Origin: Brumimicrobium salinarum
GTDB lineage: Bacteria > Bacteroidota > Bacteroidia > Flavobacteriales_D > Crocinitomicaceae
Direction: 5' to 3'
DNA length: 64,000 bases
Assembly (NCBI RefSeq): GCF_002844555.1
Contig: NZ_PJNI01000003.1
Coordinates: 186,001 to 250,000, forward strand
In this document: piece by piece, positions 8,726-17,035 of the stretch
How the letters are laid out: each line of letters begins with the position of its first letter
Numbering within the stretch: position 1 is the first letter of the stretch
Made by a program: the position numbers and the translations under genes
Notes under the pieces: generated by a model
Told to the model about the DNA's origin: nothing
The model's input: only the letters and a program-made list of their open reading frames with translations
The model's database searches: none

Positions 8726-11700
8726 ATGATTTATAGAATTATATCATTTTCCATAAAAAATAAGCTCATCATTGGCTTGATGACTTTGGCGATTATCAGT
8801 TTTGGAATTTTCTCCATGCGTACAATCAACCTAGGTTCTGTGCCAGACATCACCAATAATCAAGTGCAGGTGATGACGGTTTCACCGAATTTATCTACCG
8901 AAGATATCGAGCAATTTGTGACCTATCCAGTAGAGTTAGAAATGGGAAACCTACCTGGTGTTGAAGAAATTCGTTCGATTTCTCGCTTTGGTTTGTCTGT
9001 GGTGACGATTGTTTTTAAGGAAGAAGTGGGCACGTATCACGCCCGACAATTGGTACAAGAAAAATTAATTGATGTTCGTCAAAACATCCCCGATAAATTT
9101 GGCGCGCCCAGCATGGGACCGATTACCACAGGATTGGGAGAGATTTATCAGTACAACATCGAAGTAGAAGAAGGCTACGATTCTTTGTATAACATCACAG
9201 AATTGCGTTCCGTTCAAGATTGGATTATTGCCCGACAACTGACGTTAATTGATGGTGTGGTTGGCGTAAACGCTTTTGGTGGAAACGTAAAACAATACGA
9301 AGTCAGTATAGATCCCGACCAATTAAAATCGATGGACATTACGATTGGTGATGTTTACAAAGCGTTGGAAGACAATAATACCAACACCGGTGGAGCGTAT
9401 ATTGAACGCAATAAAATGGCGAATTTTATTCGAGGTGAAGGCTTAATTCGTTCCTTGGAGGATATTCGTCAAATTCCTGTAAAATCAGAAGGCAATGTTC
9501 CTGTAACGATTGGCGATATTGCCCAAAGTGTAGACTATGGTCACCAAGTGCGCTATGGAGCATTCACCAAAGATGGAAAAGAATCCGTCGGTGGAATGGT
9601 GTTAATGTTGAAAGATGCCAACCCCAATAAAGTCATCTCTCGCGTAAAAGAACGGATAGATAAAATCCAACATTCTATGCCTGAAGGACTAAAAATAGTA
9701 CCTTTTTTAGATAGAAGTGAGTTGATTGCCAGAACTACAGATACAGTTTCTACAAACTTAATCGAAGGAGCACTGATTGTGATTTTCGCTTTGGTACTTC
9801 TGCTCGGAAGTTTCCGTGGAGGATTGATCACGGCCACTACGATTCCTTTGGCCTTGCTGTTTGCGTTTATCTTGATGAAACAATTTGGCGTTTGGGCAAA
9901 CCTGATGAGCTTGGGTGCTATTGATTTTGGAATTATCGTGGATGGGGCCGTCATTATCATTGAAGGAACGGTATACGAAATTCAAAAACGCATGCGGAAA
10001 GGAACACTCAGTTTTTCTCGCAAGGAAATGGATCAAATTGCCATCAAATCCAGTAACACGATGATGGAATCAGCTTTTTTTGGTCAAACCATCATTCTTA
10101 TTGTGTTTATGCCGATACTTTTTCTCACAGGAATTGAAGGAAAAATGTTTAAACCAATGGCTTACACTTTTGGATTTGCTATGATTGGGGCTATTGTCTT
10201 GTGTTTAACTTACGTGCCCATGATGACCGCTTTGTTTATGCGTCCTCTTAAAAACAAAAACAGTATTTACGCCAAATTTGAAGCAGGATTAGAAAACTTC
10301 AGCAATAAAATAATAGGAGGAATCAACAAAGTTTATCAACCTGTTTTGGCGTTTGCTTTACGATTTAAAGCGCTCGTAATTGTGATTGCGGTTGTTATTC
10401 TGGGAATAACATTATTCACTTTCAATAGAATGGGAGGAGAATTTATTCCGCAATTGAAAGAAGGTGATTTGGCGATTCAGGCTTTGATTCGACCGGGAAG
10501 TAGCTTGGAGGAAATGATTGCCACTTCCAAGAAAATTGAAAACACTTTATTGGAACATTTCCCTGAAGTGAAATCTGCAGGTTCGCGAATTGGTGTGGCA
10601 GATATTCCCACCGACCCAATGCCGATGGACATTGCCGATATGTTTGTGATTTTAGAAAAAGATCACAGCAAATGGACCAGTGCCGAAACGCAAGAAGAAC
10701 TCATTCATAAAATGGAAGATAAATTGTCCGAAGTATTGGTTGGTGTTAACATTGTGTTTAGTCAGCCGATTGAATTGCGGTTTAATGAATTGTTGACAGG
10801 AGTTCGAGAAGATGTTGCGATAAAATTGTACGGCGACGATTTAGAAATCCTTAATAAAAAGGCCACAGAATTATCGAATTTAGTCAAAACAATTGATGGT
10901 GTTGGTGATATAAATGCGGAAAGAACATCAGGTTTACCGCAAATCAATATTCAATTTGACCGCGCAAAGGTGGCACAATACGGCGTAACCATTGAACAAC
11001 TCAATACGTATTTAAGCACCGCCTTGGCTGGAGGAATTGCAGGAACCATTTACGAAGGAGAACGCCGATTCGATTTAGTAGTACGCTATGGAGAAGAACA
11101 CCGCCAATCGATTGATGATATTCGCAAGTTGTATGTGGATTTACCCAACGGTTCGCAAGTGATGTTAAAAGAATTTGCGAAAATCGAATATGCTCCTGGA
11201 CCAATGCAAATTTCACGAGAAGACACTTATCGTCAAACGTATATCGGTGTAAATACCCGAGGTCGAGATGTGAAATCTGTAGTTACCGATATTCAAGCTA
11301 AAATCGATCAGGAATTTGTACTTCCCGCGGGATATAACATTTCCTACGGCGGAGAATTTGAGAACCTAGAAAGTGCCACTAATCGTCTATTGATAGTGGT
11401 GCCCATCGTCTTGATTTTAATTTTCATCTTGCTGTTTTTTGCATTAAAATCATTCACACAATCCATCATGATTTACATTGCGATTCCATTGGCTGCAATT
11501 GGCGGAGTTTACGCTTTGTGGCTACGCGATTTACCGTTTAGTATTTCTGCCGGCGTTGGATTTATTGTTCTTTTCGGCGTGGCAGTATTGAATGGTTTGG
11601 TGTTGATTAATCGATTTAATTCATTAAAAATGGAAGGAATGACAAACATTAAAGACAGAATTTTTACAGGAACGAAAGAACGAATTCGTCCGATTATGTT

Positions 11701-13111
11701 GACTGCCACCACAGATATTTTTGGATTTTTACCAATGGCGTTTTCTACTTCGGCAGGTGCTGAAGTCCAGCGTCCATTAGCAACTGTGGTGATTGGCGGA
11801 ATGATCAGCGCAACGCTACTCACGCTAATTGTCTTGCCGATTCTTTACGCATATTTGGAAAATAGAAAAGGAAAAAAGAAGCAAAACCCGACGTTAGCCA
11901 TGGGAATAGGGATTGTCTTTTTATTGTTTACTCCTGTGATAAATGCACAAAACGGAAACGACAAAAACTGGCAAACCATTTCGGTTGAAGATGCGCAAAC
12001 TCAAGCTTTGGCACGTTTACCAATGCTAAAATCCAAGCAATTGGAAATCGAACAACAAGAAGTGCTCAAAAAAACGGCTTGGAATTTTGGAAACACTTCC
12101 ATTTATACGGGAAAAGATGAAGTTGGGAATGGTTCGAATGGAATTTACACCCGCATTGGAGTTCAACAAGAAAACATTGACATTTTTGGAATTGTTCCAG
12201 CAGTAAAAGCGCAAAATCAGCAAGTGGTGTTGGCAGAAAAAGCCTTGGAGTTATCGCAATTATCTATTCGGAAAGAAGTCAAAAAAGCGTGGGCAGAAGT
12301 TTATACCCGACAAGCGATTTACAAAGTCTATAAAACCTTGGATTCTGTGTTTGTAAAAATCAAAGACACCGAAAAACGGCGTTATGAATTGGAAGATGTT
12401 TCTCGTTTGTCTTATTTATCCACGGCGAACGAAGCCAATGAATTGCGGATTAGAAAAGACCAAAAACATTACGATTATCTCAAAGCAGTGAAAAAACTTA
12501 ATTTGTGGTTGGTCAGTGATACCGTTTTTACGGTTCCAAATATAGCAGCATCAGAATTGGTTAAAGTTATGGAACTGCAAAGAGATTCTAATTCCAATCA
12601 TCCTTTGTTGTCCTATTATGCACAACAAATTGAAGTAGCAGATGCGGAAGTAAAACAGCAACGTTCACAGTATTTACCAAAGATTAGCGCAGGGTTTGGA
12701 GAACAAAAAATTGGAGCAGAAACTGGGTTTTATAAATATGAAATTGGGATCAGTATTCCGCTTGTTTTTAACCGACAATTGGGGAAATCGCAAGCCGCAA
12801 AGATTCAGCGTAAAATCGTTCAAGCCGATTATGATCAACAAAAAATGGAGTTGAATACGGAACTGCAAACGACTTACGAGGAATATCAAAAATGGCAAAA
12901 TACATGGTCGTATTACCAAGAAGAAGCTTTGCCGATGGCACAATTGCAAAGAGAAAGTGCAATTACGGCTTTTCAAGAAGGCGCAATTGATTACACGCAA
13001 TTCTTACAAACCGTAAGGACAGCCATTCGCATTGAAGTCGATGCTTGGGAAGCGTTGGATGAATATCTCAACCAGCGTTATTTGTTAGAATACTATTTAA
13101 ACGCCAATTAA
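8726..13111 (+). CDS. czcA: CzcA/CusA-family heavy-metal RND pump fused to a TolC-like outer membrane factor
   Basis: This 1461-residue protein consists of two joined components. Residues 1 to about 1050 are a complete HME-RND transporter with an N-terminal membrane helix, porter motifs (PDITNNQVQV), and a fourth helix reading DFGIIVDGAVIIIE near residue 400, the form typical of divalent-cation (Zn/Co/Cd/Ni) pumps rather than Cu/Ag pumps. After KKKQNP comes a hydrophobic, signal-peptide-like stretch (GIGIVFLLFTPVINAQ, about 1060-1075), then about 390 residues of TolC/CzcC-type helical outer-membrane factor. Fused CzcA-CzcC proteins are known in Bacteroidota. It pumps metal ions from periplasm or cytoplasm to the outside together with the CzcB adaptor encoded 24 bases downstream. 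Metal specificity beyond divalent cation is an inference. Confidence 0.93.
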   Translation: MIYRIISFSIKNKLIIGLMTLAIISFGIFSMRTINLGSVPDITNNQVQVMTVSPNLSTEDIEQFVTYPVELEMGNLPGVEEIRSISRFGLSVVTIVFKEEVGTYHARQLVQEKLIDVRQNIPDKFGAPSMGPITTGLGEIYQYNIEVEEGYDSLYNITELRSVQDWIIARQLTLIDGVVGVNAFGGNVKQYEVSIDPDQLKSMDITIGDVYKALEDNNTNTGGAYIERNKMANFIRGEGLIRSLEDIRQIPVKSEGNVPVTIGDIAQSVDYGHQVRYGAFTKDGKESVGGMVLMLKDANPNKVISRVKERIDKIQHSMPEGLKIVPFLDRSELIARTTDTVSTNLIEGALIVIFALVLLLGSFRGGLITATTIPLALLFAFILMKQFGVWANLMSLGAIDFGIIVDGAVIIIEGTVYEIQKRMRKGTLSFSRKEMDQIAIKSSNTMMESAFFGQTIILIVFMPILFLTGIEGKMFKPMAYTFGFAMIGAIVLCLTYVPMMTALFMRPLKNKNSIYAKFEAGLENFSNKIIGGINKVYQPVLAFALRFKALVIVIAVVILGITLFTFNRMGGEFIPQLKEGDLAIQALIRPGSSLEEMIATSKKIENTLLEHFPEVKSAGSRIGVADIPTDPMPMDIADMFVILEKDHSKWTSAETQEELIHKMEDKLSEVLVGVNIVFSQPIELRFNELLTGVREDVAIKLYGDDLEILNKKATELSNLVKTIDGVGDINAERTSGLPQINIQFDRAKVAQYGVTIEQLNTYLSTALAGGIAGTIYEGERRFDLVVRYGEEHRQSIDDIRKLYVDLPNGSQVMLKEFAKIEYAPGPMQISREDTYRQTYIGVNTRGRDVKSVVTDIQAKIDQEFVLPAGYNISYGGEFENLESATNRLLIVVPIVLILIFILLFFALKSFTQSIMIYIAIPLAAIGGVYALWLRDLPFSISAGVGFIVLFGVAVLNGLVLINRFNSLKMEGMTNIKDRIFTGTKERIRPIMLTATTDIFGFLPMAFSTSAGAEVQRPLATVVIGGMISATLLTLIVLPILYAYLENRKGKKKQNPTLAMGIGIVFLLFTPVINAQNGNDKNWQTISVEDAQTQALARLPMLKSKQLEIEQQEVLKKTAWNFGNTSIYTGKDEVGNGSNGIYTRIGVQQENIDIFGIVPAVKAQNQQVVLAEKALELSQLSIRKEVKKAWAEVYTRQAIYKVYKTLDSVFVKIKDTEKRRYELEDVSRLSYLSTANEANELRIRKDQKHYDYLKAVKKLNLWLVSDTVFTVPNIAASELVKVMELQRDSNSNHPLLSYYAQQIEVADAEVKQQRSQYLPKISAGFGEQKIGAETGFYKYEIGISIPLVFNRQLGKSQAAKIQRKIVQADYDQQKMELNTELQTTYEEYQKWQNTWSYYQEEALPMAQLQRESAITAFQEGAIDYTQFLQTVRTAIRIEVDAWEALDEYLNQRYLLEYYLNAN

Positions 13112-13135
13112 TCACCTTTTAAAAATTGAAATAAA

Positions 13136-14319
13136 ATGAAAACACATAAATTATATATAGCAAGTTTGTTGTTCGCAATTGGAATGACAGCATGCACGAC
13201 AAATCAAGAAAATAAAGCAGTCGAACAAAAGGAAGAAGAACACGAACATGCGCATGATGAAGTGCATCTTTCTGCGACAAAATTCAACAGTTTAAACATT
13301 GAATTAGACACTTTGCAAAGACACACTTTTGAAGGTATCGTTTACACCAATGGAAGTTTGGAAGTCCCACCACAACATGAAGCCACAGTAACCGCAGTTT
13401 TGGGTGGGAATGTGGTTTCCGTTGAAGTGATTGAAGGAACGGATGTCAAAAAAATGAAATCATTGCTTATTTGAGTCACCCGAATTTCATCAATATTCAA
13501 ACGGCTTATGTTAAGGCGTATCACCAAAACGAATATTTAGCGAAACAGTTTGAGCGACAAGAAAAACTTTCCGAAGCTGAAATTGGTTCAGGAAAAGAAT
13601 TGCAACGCATAAAGGCGGAGTATTTGTCGAATAAAAGCGATATGAATGGATATGCAGCACAGTTAAAACAACTAGATTTGAGTTTACAGCGCATTCAAAA
13701 CGGAAATTTGTACGACAGAATTCCGGTGCGTAGTCCGATAAAAGGTTCTGTGGAAGCTATAGACATTCAGCTTGGACAATTTGTAGAAGCACAAACTTCG
13801 ATGTTTAAGATTGTGAATTCGGAACATGTTCATGCAGATTTTATGGTTTTTGAAAAAGATGTAATGCACGTTAAAACGGGTCAGAAGATAGAGTTTACCG
13901 TTTCAACTTCAGATGAGCCCTTAAAAGCGGAAATTATATCTGTAGGGAAACGATTTGAAGAAGCTCCTCGAGCAGTTCACGTACATGCAGAAATTGAAGA
14001 AAAGGATTTTCATTTGGTAGCAGGAATGTACATCAAAGGTAAGATTTTTACGCAGTCGAAGCAATTAAAAGCTTTGCCTGAAAGTGCGGTAATTACCGAA
14101 GATGGGAAAGAGTATATTTTTATCACAATGCAGAATCCCGAGCTAGAAAACGATGAATTTGAATTTCAATTACTAGAAGTGAAATCTGGAAAGAAAGAAG
14201 GTGGATGGATTGCTATAGAATTGTTGGAGGAAATGCCTGATGGTGCTTTGGTGGTTCAGAATGATGCTTATTATTTGATTGCTGAGATGTTGAAGAGAGA
14301 AACAGAGCACAGTCATTAA
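13136..14319 (+). pseudogene. czcB: CzcB-type periplasmic adaptor, interrupted by a one-base frameshift in an A tract
   Basis: Two overlapping frames together encode one RND membrane-fusion protein. The first (13136-13474) starts with a lipoprotein signal (FAIGMTACTTN), a His-rich segment (EEEHEHAHDEVH) and the first half of the lipoyl-like hairpin (GGNVVSVEVIEGTDVKK), then runs into MKSLLI and a stop. The second (from 13471) resumes at LSHPNFINIQ and contains the coiled-coil hairpin, the second lipoyl half (RSPIKGSVEAIDIQ) and the beta-barrel domains. At 13448-13454 there are seven A; eight A would read DVKKNEIIAYLSHPNF, exactly the family pattern. So one A is missing: a true mutation, a sequencing error, or slippage-rescued expression. 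The rest is intact, with a His-containing C-terminus (TEHSH). Confidence 0.88.
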
Positions 14320-14492
14320 GTAAAGGTAAATGATAAAAAGATCACTAGTATATGAAGTTGAGACTTGAACTCAATTGGTTATTTTTCAAACAAAACTAAA
14401 TTGTATGAAAAAGCATATTTATTAAATTTATTCCTGTGCGTTCTTATGAATGTGTTTTAAGTTTTTATTTTTACAAGAAAGGAAATTAGCAA

Positions 14493-15935
14493 ATGGAAAT
14501 AATTCAAAACTACATCAACGGAGAATTTGTCGCACCAAAGGGGGGCAACTATTTTGACAATATAGAACCTGCGAAAGGAACTGTTTATTCTCAAATTCCA
14601 GATTCCCAATCAGAAGACGTGGAAGAAGCAATTAAAGCCGCTAACGAAGCCTTTTCAAGCTGGTCGGGCCTAAGTATTGAAGCACGTGGAGATTGGATGA
14701 TGAAGTTTTCTGAAGGAATTGCTGCGAGAATGGAGGAATTTGTAGAAGCAGAAAGTCGAGACAATGGAAAACCAATTAAGTTGGCAGAACATGTAGATAT
14801 TCCGCGTGCGATTTCAAACTTTAAGTTTTTCGCTACTGGAATTCAGCATTACGCTTCGGAATCGCATGAAATGGTTGGCATAGGAATTAACTATACATTG
14901 CGTAAACCACTTGGTGTTGTAGGGTGTATTTCACCTTGGAATTTACCTTTATACTTGTTCTCTTGGAAAATCGCTCCAGCTTTGGCTACAGGAAATTGCG
15001 TTGTTGCTAAACCGTCTGAAGTTACGCCTTACACTGCTTATTTGTTGTGTAAAGTAATGGAGGACATCAATTTTCCAAAAGGCGTTTTGAATATCGTTCA
15101 TGGATACGGACATACAGCTGGAGATGCAATTGTTCGCCATGAAATCACCAAAGCAATCTCATTTACAGGTGGCACAACTACAGGAAAAACGATAGCCAAA
15201 ATTGCTGCTCCAATGTTCAAGAAATTGTCTTTGGAATTAGGTGGGAAAAATCCAAATATCATTTTCGACGATTGTGATTTTGATGAAATGTTAAGCACAA
15301 CCATTCGTTCAAGTTTTGCCAATCAAGGTCAGATTTGCTTGTGTGGATCGAGGATTTTCGTTCAAAAAGGAATTTATGAGCGATTTAAAGCCGAATTTGT
15401 AGCAAAAATTAAAAGATCAAAGGTTTCCTTTCCAAATAATCCAAAAGCCCAATTGGGTGCTGTGGTTTCAAAATCACACATGGAGAAAGTGTTGAGTTAC
15501 ATCGATCTAGCCAAAGAAGAAGGTGGAACAATTTTAGCCGGAGGACACCAAGTGAAATTAGATGCGCCTTATGACCAAGGATTCTACATTGCTCCTACGA
15601 TCATCGAAGGATTAAAATTCGATTGCAGAACAAATCAAGAAGAAATATTTGGCCCAGTAGTTACAATCACACCTTTTGAGACAGAAGAAGAAGTTCTACA
15701 AATGGCAAACTCAACAGATTATGGTTTGTCGGCTACGATATGGACCAATGACTTAAAACGTGCGCACCGCATGGCCAATGACATCGAAGCAGGAATTGTT
15801 TGGATTAACGCTTGGTTGGTTAGAGATTTAAGAACACCATTTGGTGGAACGAAATCTTCTGGAGTTGGACGTGAAGGTGGCTGGGAAGCGATGAAGTTTT
15901 TTACAGAGCCGAAGAATGTTTTTGTGAAATATTAA
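14493..15935 (+). CDS. Aldehyde dehydrogenase (AMSDH/ALDH8-like)
   Basis: This is a 480-residue NAD(P)-dependent aldehyde dehydrogenase of normal family length. Visible landmarks are the PWNLPLYLFSWK segment, the general base in LELGGKNPNI (Glu near 248), the catalytic cysteine in NQGQICLCGS (Cys281), the cofactor-site EEIFGPVV, and the C-terminal TPFGGTKSSGVGREGG. The last motif together with FFTEPKNVFVKY resembles 2-aminomuconate-semialdehyde / 2-hydroxymuconate-semialdehyde dehydrogenases (ALDH8 group), so a role in aromatic or tryptophan degradation is possible. No pathway neighbours are present, so the substrate stays open. It lies alone, 173 bases after the metal-efflux locus. Confidence 0.88.
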   Translation: MEIIQNYINGEFVAPKGGNYFDNIEPAKGTVYSQIPDSQSEDVEEAIKAANEAFSSWSGLSIEARGDWMMKFSEGIAARMEEFVEAESRDNGKPIKLAEHVDIPRAISNFKFFATGIQHYASESHEMVGIGINYTLRKPLGVVGCISPWNLPLYLFSWKIAPALATGNCVVAKPSEVTPYTAYLLCKVMEDINFPKGVLNIVHGYGHTAGDAIVRHEITKAISFTGGTTTGKTIAKIAAPMFKKLSLELGGKNPNIIFDDCDFDEMLSTTIRSSFANQGQICLCGSRIFVQKGIYERFKAEFVAKIKRSKVSFPNNPKAQLGAVVSKSHMEKVLSYIDLAKEEGGTILAGGHQVKLDAPYDQGFYIAPTIIEGLKFDCRTNQEEIFGPVVTITPFETEEEVLQMANSTDYGLSATIWTNDLKRAHRMANDIEAGIVWINAWLVRDLRTPFGGTKSSGVGREGGWEAMKFFTEPKNVFVKY

Positions 15936-16031
15936 TGGCTCTAAGCTTTTGGCGGTATGCTTTAGGCATGTAATACTATTGAGATTTAGTTTTAACCCAA
16001 AGGGAAAGAAAGATACTCTTCGTTAGGTTTA

Positions 16032-16186
16032 CGCAAAGATTCGCAGAGTTGCGCAGAGGTGGGGACGCTGAGTCACGCAATAGGAGAAGGTTTCTTCTTA
16101 CACAGGGATCATGGAGGAGTCACAAAGGCCTATAGGGTGTTTATTTGATATAACTTACGCTGAGTTTCGCAAAGATTCGCAGAGTT
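16032..16186. repeat. Pair of 19-bp direct repeats with cgcagag/cgcaaag heptads
   Basis: CGCAAAGATTCGCAGAGTT occurs identically at 16032-16050 and 16168-16186, and each copy continues with a degenerate gcgcagag / acgcaaag unit. The heptad-like cgcaRag spacing suggests decayed copies of a dispersed intergenic repeat. Function is unknown. Confidence 0.7.
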
Positions 16187-16350
16187 ACGCAAAGGAAAGA
16201 AGGCAGAAGCACTTATATTGTAGACCACGACTTGGTCAACTAAAAAGAATTCCTTTTCTAATCACGATTTTCCTAAAACAGATTTCTCCATCGAGTAAAA
16301 TCAAAGATTTCACACAATGATCGAAATGAAAAGTCATATGAGTAGGACAT

Positions 16351-16393
16351 CGAAAGAGGCTGTTTCAAGCAAAGCTTGAAACAGCCTCTTTCG
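16351..16393. terminator. 20-bp perfect hairpin (possible bidirectional terminator)
   Basis: The arms 16351-16370 and 16374-16393 are exact reverse complements (CGAAAGAGGCTGTTTCAAGC) with an AAA loop. It sits between the rightward aldehyde dehydrogenase and the leftward SUKH-like gene, where a two-way terminator would fit, but a clear U tract is missing, so it could equally be a palindromic repeat. Confidence 0.55.
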
Positions 16394-16546
16394 CCACTAA
16401 ATCATAAAATGAATGTCATTTCGAAAATGCTTGCATTGAGAAATCTAATTCTAGTTGCGTTATAAAAAACCATTCAAAACCACATAATAAATCGTGAATT
16501 GCAGCGCTGCGTTAAACATTAACAATAGAATTCAATATCTACAAAT

Positions 16547-16975
16547 TTAAAAATCAAACGCTTTCATGCGTACTTTAAAATCCTCAAGAGACTTGGCTAC
16601 GAAAGCAAAGCCGAAGTCTCCATTATCTACATGAAATATTTGACCAGTAAATTTACCATAAGTAGAAATAAAGAATACTCCACAAGCATCTTCAATAATA
16701 GGAAATAAGAATTTAGAATCAACTAAGAGTTTATGCGTTTCAAAATGCTCCTCAAACTCTTCTAGGTATTTAAGATTAGGTAGTATTTCAATAATTTCAC
16801 TTTCAGATAAAAAACAATCAAAGAAGGTATCACTTCTTCCTCCGTCAAAGTATTCTATATCAATAGTGTATTTTTGATTGGGTTCACCTATCCATTTACC
16901 GATATGATGATTCAAAACAAGCTCAATATCTGAATCAATATTTTTATTCCATTCGGCTCTTAACTTGATATTCAT
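16547..16975 (-). CDS. SMI1/KNR4 (SUKH)-like protein
   Basis: This 142-residue, acidic, cytoplasmic protein has no signal peptide or membrane segment. Its C-terminal half (FLFPIIEDACGVFFIS, GQIFHVDNGDFGFAFVAKSLEDF) resembles the end of SUKH/SMI1-KNR4 domains, where a Gly-rich strand precedes an A-x-S-ff-dF helix. SUKH proteins often act as immunity proteins against polymorphic toxins, but many are orphan copies. No toxin gene is adjacent; dxs lies 60 bases upstream on the same strand. The N-terminal half is unlike a standard SUKH start, so the assignment is moderate. Confidence 0.45.
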   Translation of the reverse strand: MNIKLRAEWNKNIDSDIELVLNHHIGKWIGEPNQKYTIDIEYFDGGRSDTFFDCFLSESEIIEILPNLKYLEEFEEHFETHKLLVDSKFLFPIIEDACGVFFISTYGKFTGQIFHVDNGDFGFAFVAKSLEDFKVRMKAFDF

Positions 16976-17035
16976 AATACAAATGAAAATTATTCAAACT
17001 AGCTTATTGCTTAAAGCCTTAAGCAGCCGTAGGCT

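Larger units (their letters stand above)
15936..16546. other. Non-coding spacer with short repeats and a hairpin
   Basis: I see no credible gene in this stretch. It holds CGCAAAGATTCGCAGAGTT twice (16032-16050 and 16168-16186), each embedded in further cgcagag/cgcaaag-like heptads, and a 20-bp perfect hairpin at 16351-16393. A 69-codon open frame at 16111-16320 runs through the repeat and has no protein-like features. Confidence 0.7.

Noticed and set aside
13136-14319. Two separate small genes instead of one czcB
   Set aside because: The second frame has no credible start or leader and begins in the middle of a conserved hairpin; one extra A joins both frames into a normal adaptor.
16111-16320. 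A 69-codon gene
   Set aside because: It runs through the heptad-type repeats and has no protein-like composition or motif.
15936-16546. tRNA or small RNA gene
   Set aside because: No cloverleaf-like arrangement was seen; the only strong structure is the 20-bp hairpin.
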